Source: Aphelocoma coerulescens (lineage: Eukaryota > Chordata > Aves > Passeriformes > Corvidae). From it: a DNA stretch of 64,000 bases. Under the pieces are notes generated by a model that saw only the letters and a program-made list of their open reading frames with translations, searched no databases and was not told the DNA's origin. The stretch is taken from assembly GCF_041296385.1 (NCBI RefSeq), contig NC_091017.1:48482214-48546213 (forward strand), given 5' to 3'. This document shows, one piece after another, positions 33,941 through 44,650 of the stretch (position 1 is its first letter; every line of letters starts with the position of its first letter). The translations under genes were made by a program, and so were the position numbers.

Positions 33941-36900
33941 AGACTTTCTTTAAAACTGCCATAGTACTGAAAATGATCAGTACAAAAACTTGCATTTAAG
34001 CACTCTGTAAGTTATGAGAGTAGCTAATGCATTTCAAATCTTGAACTATGAAAATGTTCAATTGGTGTACCTGTATAAATATATTGCCACAGGCTATACA
34101 TTAAATATAAGACCAATGAAGTGGAAATCCAATTTGTCAGTATGATGTGATTTACTGACAGGGTATTTTTCCTTCTCAGTGAAAAATAAAAATGGAGGAG
34201 ATATTCCGCATTAGGGTCTGGTTTTGGTATTTGAGCAATTACTGATGAGCTTAACCCTTTCTGAGGGCTGCTGACATGTAAACTCTGAAAATAAAAAAAT
34301 ATTTTATTATCTACAAAAATGCTATACTGGTATATTTGAAAAAACCACTCATCTTTTACATGTTTATAATTGCTCAGATTAATTCACCTAGAAAATTTCT
34401 TCTTTTTTTCAGCCTTTTCTTTGGTTTCAGTAGGTATTCAACTATCAGAGTAAACATTTTAGTCTGGCTTCATCACAGCTATTTTTGCACAAAAATATTG
34501 CTTATAAATATGCTATACTATCCAATAAATGAGAACTTCTGTTCTGCTTCCATTCATCAGACAGAAAGCATAAAAACTGGAAATCAGATTCTCAGTTATT
34601 AGCCAGTTACTTTGTCAACTAGTTTGCAGTTTCCTGAATCTTATTTTTTGCCTTTTATGTATGTAATGATACATTCCAGTCACTCTTCCTCTCATCTGGA
34701 ATTTTTCTTGACCTCCATAACCTTCCAAAAATGATGGAGTGGCTTTGCAGCAACAACATTCAACTCCATTATCAGCCTTGGATGCATCCTATAAATTGCC
34801 AGCAACATTGTCTACAGACATCATTGTAATCATTTTACTAGTGGTGAATTGTATGCTTCGTCTTTTCTTCTTGGCATAGATCTAGGCTTACCTTACCTGT
34901 GAAAACTGCAAAAAGAGCAATGTTCAGTATTCTGTCCTTTTCTTTTGACTTTTTTCTTCTGTCCTTTTCTTAGTCATTTTTGACTAATTTGCCAACCTCA
35001 TTCTGCAGCAGTTGCTCAAAAGCTCAAAGCTTCTTCCTAATTTGCAAACAACCAGTTCAGCAGAGCACTGCTCCTAGTGAGCCCCACAGTAGTTGCATTA
35101 GGACCTACAACACACTACAAAAATCTCTCAAACTGTATGTGCACCACTGTGTTGCTTTCTGAAGTCCCCCAAAAGAATCAGGATCTGCAGAGCTAAGGAT
35201 TTTCCAAATTGTTACTTAGCTATGAAGAGTTAGTTAGCCTGTTCATCCTGACCAAAATAAGTATTATAAAGCAGGAAGATCTGTCAATGTCTACAAGTTC
35301 TGAGCTGTGCACAATATAAAATCTGTAAAATGTAAAGTCAATCTCAAAAGTGGAGGAAGATATACAAGGCACATCCTCTCTTCCTTTCTCCCAGCCTCTA
35401 AAGTGGGACAGATATACACAGAGGAGTTGCCTACACCATCTTGAATGCTTTCACTGTACAAGTACTGAGACTATTTAAAGACTGCACCTCCTTGAGCACT
35501 AATCTTCTTAAATCTCTCTCCAATAGTGTCAAAACCTAATACTTGGTAAATATTCTGAAGTTTGTGTTTAATGTAGAAAGAACCATGAGAGCAACAATTC
35601 AAATAATGTGTCCTTCTTTAAGCAATACTCTGGTATCACCTGATGCTATATGACTGAAAGGGTAAGCAAATTTGGAACACGTTTCCAGGGAGATTTATAT
35701 TTGGATTTTTAAGTGATGATTCTCAATTTAATTGAAGCAATAGAAACACACCCACTGTAAATATCTATGCTACCAACAATGACATTTACAATTTCCTATT
35801 CTTTAGAGTAAGAATACCAGTTTTAACTTCTAATGACTGGAATCACTTCTACTTTGGAAAAGCCAGAGATTATCCTTGGAGAAAACATAATAAATCTGGG
35901 TATTGTCCCAGAAAGTTTCAATTAAGATTTATCGGTTTGAGTCTTTTGTTCAATTTTTCTCAAACAGATTATACTCCAGCTGCATTTTATCTTCTTTTCT
36001 TTTTATTTCACCCCCTTCTTTGTATAACTGCGTTTCTATCTGGCAATACTCCCTCAAAATTTTCTCCAGTCAAATAACATCCATTTCTAAGTCATCTAGT
36101 TTCTACTTCCAAATCTCCTGACTAATGCATAATAGGAGATTATACCACTTCTCAAAGGCAACTTACAGGCTTACCAAAACATTGCTGGAACAACTTAGCA
36201 TTCTTATTTTTACATGTTTCCCAACAGAAGGCCAATTAGTTTTGGAAGCCTTCAGGATCTCATAATATGGCTAGGAGATTTTTATGATTTATTTTTAGAT
36301 GCAGAAGGTTTCAGTTAGATGGTAAGGGTGAAAGAGTCACAGTTGAGGATGTGGGGGTTTCTTTTCTAGCTGCAGGCCTAAAATTATATGATGAATCACC
36401 AAAGCAGAAAAATCACTGTTTTACCTTCTTATCAGACATGTATTCTTCGAAGATGGAAAATGTTATATGAAAAGATGATAATATCCCTGCTTATTTTCCA
36501 TGTATAAAACAAGAAAGCCATGTCCTATTCATTTGACTGACATAAAAAGTTCTAAAAAATATTTCAATGCTATAAAGAATTAGGATTCCACTTTTTTTTC
36601 TGCTACTTTTTATGCCTCTAGACACTTCAAGCCAGAATTCTAAGTATTGTACAACATAGCAGTGGCTCTTGCTCCATCTCTAGGGGGTTAACGTTTGTTG
36701 CAGCACAAGACAACAATTACAGAATACAAAGCAGTGATTTGAATTCTTTCTCCTATTGCCAGCATAACCAATTTCTGGAATATGCTGATACTTCTGCTCC
36801 ATGTCTTTTTCCAGTTTCTCTTCAGGTCTAAGAATTATTGCAAAAAAAATTTCAAAATGCGATAATACTTCTCGAGAAACTGAGTTTGCAATGTAGAAGC

Positions 36901-37019
36901 CACAGCAAAACACAAAGCAGCACTAAGAAAATAGGTAGCATTTGATCTCTGAGTAGGAAGCTAATATCATAAGGCAAATCTTTCACAGCTCACTCAGGAT
37001 AGATGTGATTCATCAGGCT
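33941..37019. other. Unique AT-rich DNA, no gene seen
   Basis: No gene or transposon recognised. A 15-base direct repeat, TTCTGTCCTTTTCTT, occurs at 34,930 and 34,957. Pyrimidine-rich patches occur near 35,980-36,100. Confidence 0.55.
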
Positions 37020-37755
37020 GAACAAAGACACCAGTCCACGTGTCAGGAGGCTCCTATGCTTTATTGCATAATCACCTGAACTCCAGGGACCAGCTCACTA
37101 TTTAGTCTCAAAAGTGTTGGCTAAAAGCCCTTAACTTTTAAAACACACCTCTCAAGCTCCCAGCTCCTTCAACAAACTTCAGTACGAAGTAGGGGATAGA
37201 ATATGATAACCACACTCTGCCAGGACAAAGCAGGAGAGGAGAGAAGTAAGGGCCAAAAGGGGAGAAAGAGAAGAAAGATCACCATACCTTAGAGCCTGAA
37301 TTGGTCCTGCCACATGCCTGGTCTTGATCTCAGGTAATAAAGAAGGGGAAACAAAGAGAAACAGAAGAAAAAACACAAAAGTGGGACAGATCCACTTCCT
37401 TTTATGGTTTTCCTGGTTCATCCTTTTATATAAAATAGATTTTTCCTGCCATTGCATTCGTGAATGTACAAGCAATCCTGTTGAGCCCTTCAGGAACTAA
37501 TTGGCAGGGGCAGGGAAGTTGTCACAGGAGCACTGAGCATGAGTTTCAAGGTGGAAAAGGAAGTTGGCTCAGAACAGCACTGCCCCAGCTCCATGGGACC
37601 CTCTCCTACAATCACCACTTTCCTGTCTCAACAGGCAGAATGGTTGAGACAGAATATGCTTATGCCTGGTCCTCTACACAACCAATACAATCTAGTTGCT
37701 CGATTTAGTAAATTATTGTCCATTCAGCTAAGATATTATTCATGACTGAGTGTCA
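37020..37755 (-). mobile_element. Possible LTR, minus strand
   Basis: On the minus strand the order would be: U3-like sequence, two TATA-like boxes (TATATAAAAGG around 37,423-37,434 and CATAAAAGG around 37,398-37,406), then AATAAA (reverse complement of 37,060-37,065) about 340 bp downstream. The region is less AT-rich than its flanks and has long, unrecognisable overlapping frames. I could not fix TG..CA ends or a target duplication, so the call rests on the layout alone. It may be a decayed class II avian LTR or unique DNA. Confidence 0.25.
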
Positions 37756-39833
37756 CAGGTTAAAGTCTGCTCAAAGCACAGCTCATTTAAGTGAGATCTT
37801 AACTATGTTACCCAGAGTTAACTCTTTAGACAACTGAAACATAAAGTATAATGGTACACTTAATTTTAAGTAGTACCTGAGATTAAATCTGTAGTTAGAT
37901 AACAGCATTTTTTGGTTTCACTACTGAAAACACAATCAGAAATGTAAGATGCACAGAAAACACAGAAATGGTACAACTATAGGGTTTATCATACCTGAAA
38001 CAAATGCTTCAAAGTTGATCTTCTTAAACTGAATGGAATCATTGGAAGTAATTATGAAGGTACGCCTACATGTATAAGAGGCTGGGAAATGAGACCACTA
38101 GGATTTGAATGAGACCTAGACAGCTGGTTGTATCTGAATATGTAATTCACTTAAATTTCATTGTAGTTAATTGTAAGAAATAAACAAGAAAATTGCGTTG
38201 TTACCCCCTCTCTGAAAATTACAGTCTGTATGAAAGGAATACTTTGAAGACAATGGCTTCTATGAAGGAAGTTATAACTTTAAGGAAGAAGATTGCTTAC
38301 ACAGCAGGATTCAAACTACAGCAATTTTTTTTTAAATGGCTTTTGGCTTATGTAGTGAATCTGCCAGGCAGATGATTTGTAAGGAAAAATAGTATACCTG
38401 CTGCAGTTTGTCAGTGGTACGATTTATTTGCAAAATCTATGTAATGTAATATGCATCTACTATATTCCTGAATGGTTAAGAGATCAGCATAGAATTTGAG
38501 GAAGAAAAATCAACTGCACTGTGCATACTGCTGTTTTCCATGCAACAGAAAGTTTGGCAAAATATGTTAATAACAAAATCACCAAAAGAGAAGGAGACGC
38601 AGAGATTTGAGTGTCTTCAATCTAAATCTGCCAGTTTAGAAAACCTGTCTCTGATCTTTTCAGTACTATCCTGGGAAAGACAATAATATCAGGGGTTTAA
38701 GCCACTATGGTGAACATTAAATTTTAATGTTCTTGTGGAGCTTTAAGTGCATTTTTTTTCTACATTGTAACAACAACAGCAACAACCAAGAGGAAGAAAG
38801 AAAACAATAAAAAAATCTCAGTCTTACCCCTCAGTGTGTTCTAACAGGAGCCTTAATCTTTCATGCTCTCCTTAGCACTTAAGTCTTTTTAAGGAAGTCT
38901 TTTTGATCCCCTTAAGTACAGCAAGAAATCATGAAGAGGCATTTAAAAATATTGCTCTGGAATGTCCTCTTTCTTTTCTTTTAAAGTTGAAAATGCATTT
39001 AGGTTAAAGATTTATTGTTCTACATTCCTGAGCAAGCCAGATGGGTTTTAAAGGAAGTCCTGAATTGTTTCTACATCTGAATGATCCAAAGCTGGATGAG
39101 GCCCAACTCTTGCAAGGGGGCACTTGAGGAGAGATTCTTAGGCAGAAAAAAATCACCATGATGAGTAAAAATTAAAAACACATCTTTAGGTTGTAGAACC
39201 TGTGATTGGAGGTTTAATTTTGAAGTTGTTTGGTTGGGGGGGAGGAGGGGGGTAAAATTGACTAGATAAAGGTTTGCTATATTACAGCTATTACTGATTC
39301 AGGTTTAAGTAGAAAAAGTGATATAAGATCATTATTACAGTCTTATCAGAAATCTTCACACCTTCATTTCTGTGAATAAATTAATAACTTTACTCCCTTC
39401 ACCCTTCTATCTTCATCTCACTCTCAATACTTAAAGATGTTTCAAACCGATCACAATCTCCCCCTCCTGGCAATTTCAGCCACTGTCTTCCCCATCTCTT
39501 CTTTCTAAGATTGCAGTGAAATCTTTTCCTCCTGACCTAATAATGTGTGTGATGCAATTTCACAGATATCTTTCTCAAACTGCTATCTACTAATATATCT
39601 GTCCTCCTACATCAGCTGATGCTGCTTTTGTAGTATTCTTGTGAGCTCTTCAGGTCACAAGAAGTAAAGAATTCTGAGAGTACCAGCTCTTATGACAAAA
39701 AGATTCTAGTCTGTCTGACAGAAGGCACCTAAATCTTTCCATAACTTCCTGTTCACATTTTGATGATCACAGCCAGCAGATGCAGATTTACTGATATATA
39801 AAAGGCCTAAGATTTAAATCTAGTCAGCCCTGG
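37756..39833. other. Unique DNA, no gene seen
   Basis: No gene recognised. A G-rich run at 39,236-39,252 (G7, GG and G6 blocks) and a pyrimidine-rich patch at about 39,390-39,540 stand out. Confidence 0.55.
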
Positions 39834-39838
39834 CCAGG

Positions 39839-40420
39839 TGTCATGATTTAAGCCCAGCTGGAAGTAAAGCCCCACACAGCTGCTCCTGTCCCTACCCCCT
39901 CTTTTGAGAAAGAGACAAAATGTAGAGATTATGGGGTGAGATAACAATTTACTGGAAACAGCAATGAGATAAGAAAATGAGCAGTAACAGCAGCAATATT
40001 AGTAACAGTATTAAAAGAGGGTGACTGCATGCAAAATGTTCACTGAGTCAGAGGCAACATGACTGCAGCCATGACCACCCCACTGCTCCCTCCACCACTT
40101 CTTTTCCTCATCAGAAAGGGACATCCATCTCCTCGGAAACAAGAAAGAGAGAGTTCTTTCCCCCTCACCCCGGCAATGAAAACCAATGGCTGAACAGGAC
40201 CAGCATTATCTCACCACTCCATTCTCCACTCGCTCCCATGGGAAAGGACGAAGTGCCAGCAGATGCTCAATACACCACCTTTTTCCTCTTCCCCAAGCCA
40301 TACCTCCTTCTTGGAAGTGAGAATCCCTTACTTCCACCCCTAGAGATGGTGTGAATGGTACAGAATAACAACCTAGGCACACCCACATGGCTCTTAATGT
40401 CCTTGGCCAAAACTAGGGCA
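39839..40420 (-). mobile_element. Complete ERVL-like solo LTR, minus strand, with 5-bp duplication
   Basis: A 582-bp element reads TGTCATGATTTAAGCCCAGC at its left edge and ends AAAACTAGGGCA at its right. It is flanked by identical CCAGG at 39,834-39,838 and 40,421-40,425. The LTR sense strand is the minus strand: it starts TGCCCTAGTTTTGG and ends GGCTTAAATCATGACA, matching the avian ERVL LTR layout I recall (TG.CTGGTTTTGG .. TTAAACCATGACA). The middle differs from the other three copies, so it may be a subfamily or a rearranged member. No internal retroviral genes are present. The intact 5-bp duplication argues that it is younger than the copies at 41.8 and 44.0 kb. Confidence 0.88.
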
Positions 40421-40425
40421 CCAGG

Positions 40426-41753
40426 TCAAAAAAAAGTTCATTTAATATTCGTTAAGAATATGACTTTAATACCCAAATGAGTTGCACATCAGAATCCTGA
40501 ACTCTTAGAATAAGAGTCTTTCTGTAATTGAAAATTCCAGCCCATCTTGTTTTGACACTGTAGTCACTTAGTGCTAACTAAATCTCTACTATTTTCTTCC
40601 AGCATCTATGAAAAACAGATTCTTTGTTTGTCTGAACATTTTTTACAAAGTCCTGCTCAAGAATTTGGTGACTAGGGCAGCTTGGGTGTTTCAGTGTTTT
40701 CAGTCTCTGCCCTTTGTATTACACATTTGTTCTTCTCTCATATCTTATTAAAAACGCTTTTGTCCCAGCCACTAACCTGTACTCATCTTCATTTTAACTT
40801 CTTCTCCTAAAAGTAATTTAAATATCATGATTAGTGATTTCCTTCCAAGACACATCTGAAAAGTATTATTCAATGCCTTTCTTTTCAACTGTGGAAGCTT
40901 CCCAGTGGTTCACTGTTGAAATATTCACATCTCCTCTAGGCAATCCCTTCAATGTCAGCCTGTTGAGTGCTTTTAGGTTTGCAGACAGAAGCAAACTTGC
41001 AAGACATGCAGACAGCTTGTGAGCTAAAACTCCTGAGCTTTGAGGGGCTTGTTTGCCTGAAGGGTGAATATAGTTCACTGCAGATCTACCGAAGTTCCAT
41101 TTTGTTAATAAATGTACAGCATGTAGCAGCTAAATGAAAAATGAAATTCACTAGTAATTCCTGAAGGACCTCAGGGATGAGTTATGCCGACAGAATGCCA
41201 ATTTGTATCTTTAATAGGATATTATACTGGTGAAACATCAAAATCATTTCATAAGGATGCATGTCACAACATGCTGAAGCATCCTTGTAGAAGAGTAATG
41301 TAGTCATAATAAAAATCCGAATTTTACCTTTTATCTTTCTAACATGACTATATATTTGACGGTACTAAAATACAGCATAGAAAAATCAGATGTTTAGTCA
41401 AAGAAAATTCAAGAAATTCTCAAACATAAGAACTGCTGAAAGACACTGAATTAAAAAGGTTTAGAGTTTTCCTATCTCATGGAAGAAATAACATGACTAC
41501 TTTAAACTGTATTGCTTCTTGTGGAGACATGTGGCTTTGCTAGGCTTTTTGTTATTTTATTTTCTTCAGCTGTTTCATGTATGCAGCCAGTTTTGAGGGA
41601 GATTTTGGTCACCTTTTAAGTAGTCATGCTACACAAGTTGGCAATATTAACCATTTCTCATACCCTGGGTACTGATGTATTTTGGATAAGCTGAGTTGTA
41701 CTAACTTTAGGCTGCCGCGATGATGATTATTGACTTAAAAATTAGTTTACCTG
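40426..41753. other. Unique spacer between two LTRs
   Basis: About 1.3 kb with no recognised repeat or gene. The overlapping opposite-strand frames at 40,834-41,078 are shadows of each other. Confidence 0.55.
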
Positions 41754-42237
41754 TGTGGTGGGTAACCCCAGCCAGTAGCTAAGCATCCACATAGCTCTCA
41801 CCCATCCTACCCAGCAGGCTGGGAAAGGGAATAGGAAGAGCAAAAGCAAGAAAACTCATGGGTCAAAATAATGAGAGATTAATCAATGAAGAAAAAAGGA
41901 GAGGGAAAAAAAGAAATCCTGCACAGGAAATCACTCACCACCTCCCTAAGCCCCAGCTTTTATTGCCACAAGTGACATTATATGGTACAGAATATCCTTT
42001 TGACTAACTTAGGTCTGCTGTCCTGGCTATTTCCCCTCCAAATCTCCTGCCCACCCCAGCATACTCAATTAGGCAGAGCAGAAAGAAAAAAACAAGAATG
42101 CCTTGCCACTGTGCAAACTACTGCTCAGAGGTAGCCCAGAAAAGTTAATCAACACTGGTTTAGCCACAAATCCAAAACACAGCAGCACACTGGATGCTAT
42201 GAAGACATTTAACTCTATCCCATCCAGACCCAGTACA
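41754..42237 (-). mobile_element. ERVL-like solo LTR, minus strand
   Basis: It starts TGTGGTGGGTAACCCCAGCC and ends CCAGACCCAGTACA. Inside are the family blocks AAACTCATGGGTCAAAATAA, CCCCAGCTTTTATTGCC, TATGGTACAGAATATCC, CTGTCCTGGC.., CCAAATCTCCTGCCCACCCC and CACAAATCCAAAACACAGC, then CTATGAAGACATTTAACTCT. The order and orientation equal those of the copies at 21.8 and 44.0 kb. The flanks are ACCTG on the left and ATCTT on the right, which agree at 3 of 5 bases, so the target duplication has decayed. It is older than the 39.8 kb insertion. Confidence 0.85.
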
Positions 42238-43775
42238 ATCTTCTAAGCCAGCACCACTGTTTGCAAAGATTGCAGGCACTGTACTGATCTTCTATCCAAG
42301 GAACAAGCCTGCAGTATCAAAAATTTTAAGTTATGATTTATGCTAACACTTGAACTTATTATTTTTTGCTTGGATTGACATCCTTTAAAAGGAAGCATAA
42401 ACAAAAATAATAAGTTGCAATCATGGAAAACATCAAACAATTTCAGCACACCAGGATTTTTGTATTTTTTTTCTACTCTGATTTGGACCACAGTTTTAAG
42501 GTCACTTTTTGTCTTCTCAGTATGAAAACAGTGTCATTCTCTTAGAGCCCACCAATAAAAGTTCATCTGGGACATTTTCTAGACTATTACATCAGCATTC
42601 CAGCATACTACACCTTCAAACACAGCTTCAGCTGCACTTTCCACAGATCTGCATTTACAGTAAACAGTCACATGCAGTTACTGCTAGATTTAAAATTCAG
42701 AAAATTCTCTTTACTTGTTTTTATTTAATAAGGAAAATTTTTCAGTTGTTCTCTCTTAACACTGAAATTTAACTCCTGGTGACTGTAAGTGAATGACTCA
42801 GTAAGTTCATGCTTACAGTACTTATATTGTTACTTCAATCCATAACCTTGGAGGAGAGAAGAAGAAGATGCACCCTCAAGGGTTCTTTTGAAGCCATTCT
42901 AGATTAATAATATGCAAAAACCATTGCTATACCAGCAGCTATTGAATAGTAACTGCAATTAAGTAGGTCTTTTCCTGGCAGGTATCTGTCCGTGCAATTA
43001 ACTCATACGCATATTATAAGTCTCAGGTGAGTATACAAGGAATAGGGACAGATTATTCCATTACCCTAAGGGCTTGTATGGCCTAAGATTATGAATTTGC
43101 CTTTTGAATGCTTTACAGTTCAAATTCAAACTGCAGCCTGTTCTCTGATTAATCGCTAGACTGGGAAATTTAAGTTTTAGTCTTTTTGATTAAGCAAAAT
43201 GAATTAGATTTCCACTAAACAAAACTGGACTAATTTTTACTACTTTATTTCATCAGGGCTAAAAACAACTCCTTCAGTCTTCCTCTAATGTGGACATTGT
43301 TTTAAAAATAATGAAACTAGTATTAAAGATTAGTATTTCAAATAAATAAGTCTGGGTTTTTTTACCCAGTAAACATGTATTATCTAATGCAGACAAATTT
43401 TTACATTTACACAAGTATGGCATTTTTTGTAGCAAAGGAGAGATTAAACCTAAGAAAATTTAAGGGGTACTTTAGTATGAAAATCAAAGCATGGTTTTGG
43501 CCGAATATAATTATATAATTTAGTTGTCCCCTTGCATAGAAAGGACATAATAATTAGTGTATGGAACCTACCATTTGTGGGAGAAGTAGGCAGCAGGCAG
43601 GACATGGTCACCAGGGAATATTCTCACAGTTTAAAAACAAAACAGAAATATTCTCTTTGTAATGACTGCCAAGGAATGCCTAGAGAGTAGAGGTCATTGG
43701 CACCTCAGTTAGCATCTTGTTTCTAATAGCTCTCTTAGAAAATGCCTTCCTTTGAGATGCAACAAAATCAATTTA
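42238..43775. other. Unique DNA, no gene seen
   Basis: No gene or recognised repeat in about 1.5 kb. Open frames are under 90 codons. Confidence 0.55.
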
Positions 43776-43870
43776 CAGAGCTACAAAATGGCTGGGGTCA
43801 GAGGGAAGCTCTGGAGGTCATCTTGTACAACCTCCATGCTCAAGCAGGGTCAAATTCTCAGGCATTGTTT
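43776..43870 (-). mobile_element. CR1 3' end fragment, minus strand
   Basis: ACAGAGCTACAAAATGGCTG..GGAGGTCATCTTGTACAACC..TGCTCAAGCAGGGTC is the reverse complement of a CR1 3' UTR end. The same block occurs at 18,190-18,270 (GGAGGTGATCTGGTCCCACC..GCTCAAGCAGGGTC). Only about 95 bp remain, so it is a strongly 5'-truncated copy. Confidence 0.8.
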
Positions 43871-44026
43871 TGAGCAAGAGAAATAGCATTGCAAGAAAAG
43901 GGCCATCAACACTTCTGCTTTCCTCTCCTACTTCTGAATTTCTTATAAAGAGGTGTAAAACTAGACAGGTCTAGAATAGAGAGGTTTTAAATATGAAAAC
44001 ATTATACATTTTCCTCTTCTACTTAT

Positions 44027-44650
44027 TGTGCTGAAACAACTCAAGCTACTCTGGTAGTTTTATTTAGATTCTGGTCAAATGGGAAAAAAAAAAAAAAACA
44101 GAAGAAGAAATAGAGATTGTGATTGTTTACCATTAGGAGAACAGGGAAAAAAAGTTGGGAAGAGAAGGGAAAAAAGATGGTCAAGATAAAGGCAGTTTAA
44201 TAAAGCAAAGGCAAAGGTCATGTTTGAAAGCAAATTAAAACAAAAGATTTATTCTTTACTTCCCATCAGCAGGCAATGCACAGCCACCTCCCCAGAAGCA
44301 GGGCTTCGGTGTGTGTTGTAGTTGCTCCAGAAGACAAAAGTCATAAGTAACAAATTCCCCTTGTTCTCCCCTTTCCTCCTTTCTCTTAGGTTTTTTTGCT
44401 GACTAGACACCATATGGTGTGCAATGACCTTTGGTCAGTTTGGGTCAGCTGTCCTGGTTGTGTCCCCTCCCAAGTTCTTGCCAACCCCCAGCCTACTGAT
44501 GGGGAGACAGTGCTGATGCTGTGCCAGCCCTGCCCAGCAGTAGCCAAATCACCGGGGTGTTATCAGCACACTTCCAGCTACCAGTGCAAAGCACAGCACT
44601 GTGAGAGCTGCTGTGGGAAAATGAACTCCAGCTCAGCCGGACCCAATACA
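44027..44650 (-). mobile_element. ERVL-like LTR, minus strand, diverged left end
   Basis: Similarity to the other family members is clear from about 44,160 (AAGATAAAGGCAGTTTAATA, AAAGCAAATTAAAACAAAAG, ACTTCCCATCAGCAGGCAATG). It runs through TTTGGTCAGTTTGGGTCAGC, GTCCTGGTTGTGTCCCCTCC and CCCAGCCTACTGATGG to GCTCAGCCGGACCCAATACA at 44,650. The left edge is proposed at TGTGCTG (44,027), where the preceding CTTAT matches CTTCC after 44,650 at 3 of 5 bases; this edge is weak. A 101-codon frame at 44,396-44,701 lies within the LTR and is not a gene. Confidence 0.75.
44084..44098. repeat. A15 homopolymer
   Basis: Run of fifteen A inside the diverged left part of the 44.0 kb LTR, consistent with a small insertion or slippage. 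Confidence 0.9.

Noticed and set aside
39236..39252. Possible G-quadruplex
   Set aside because: Only two runs of three or more G are separated by loops (G7 and G6, with GG between), so the canonical four-run pattern is not met.
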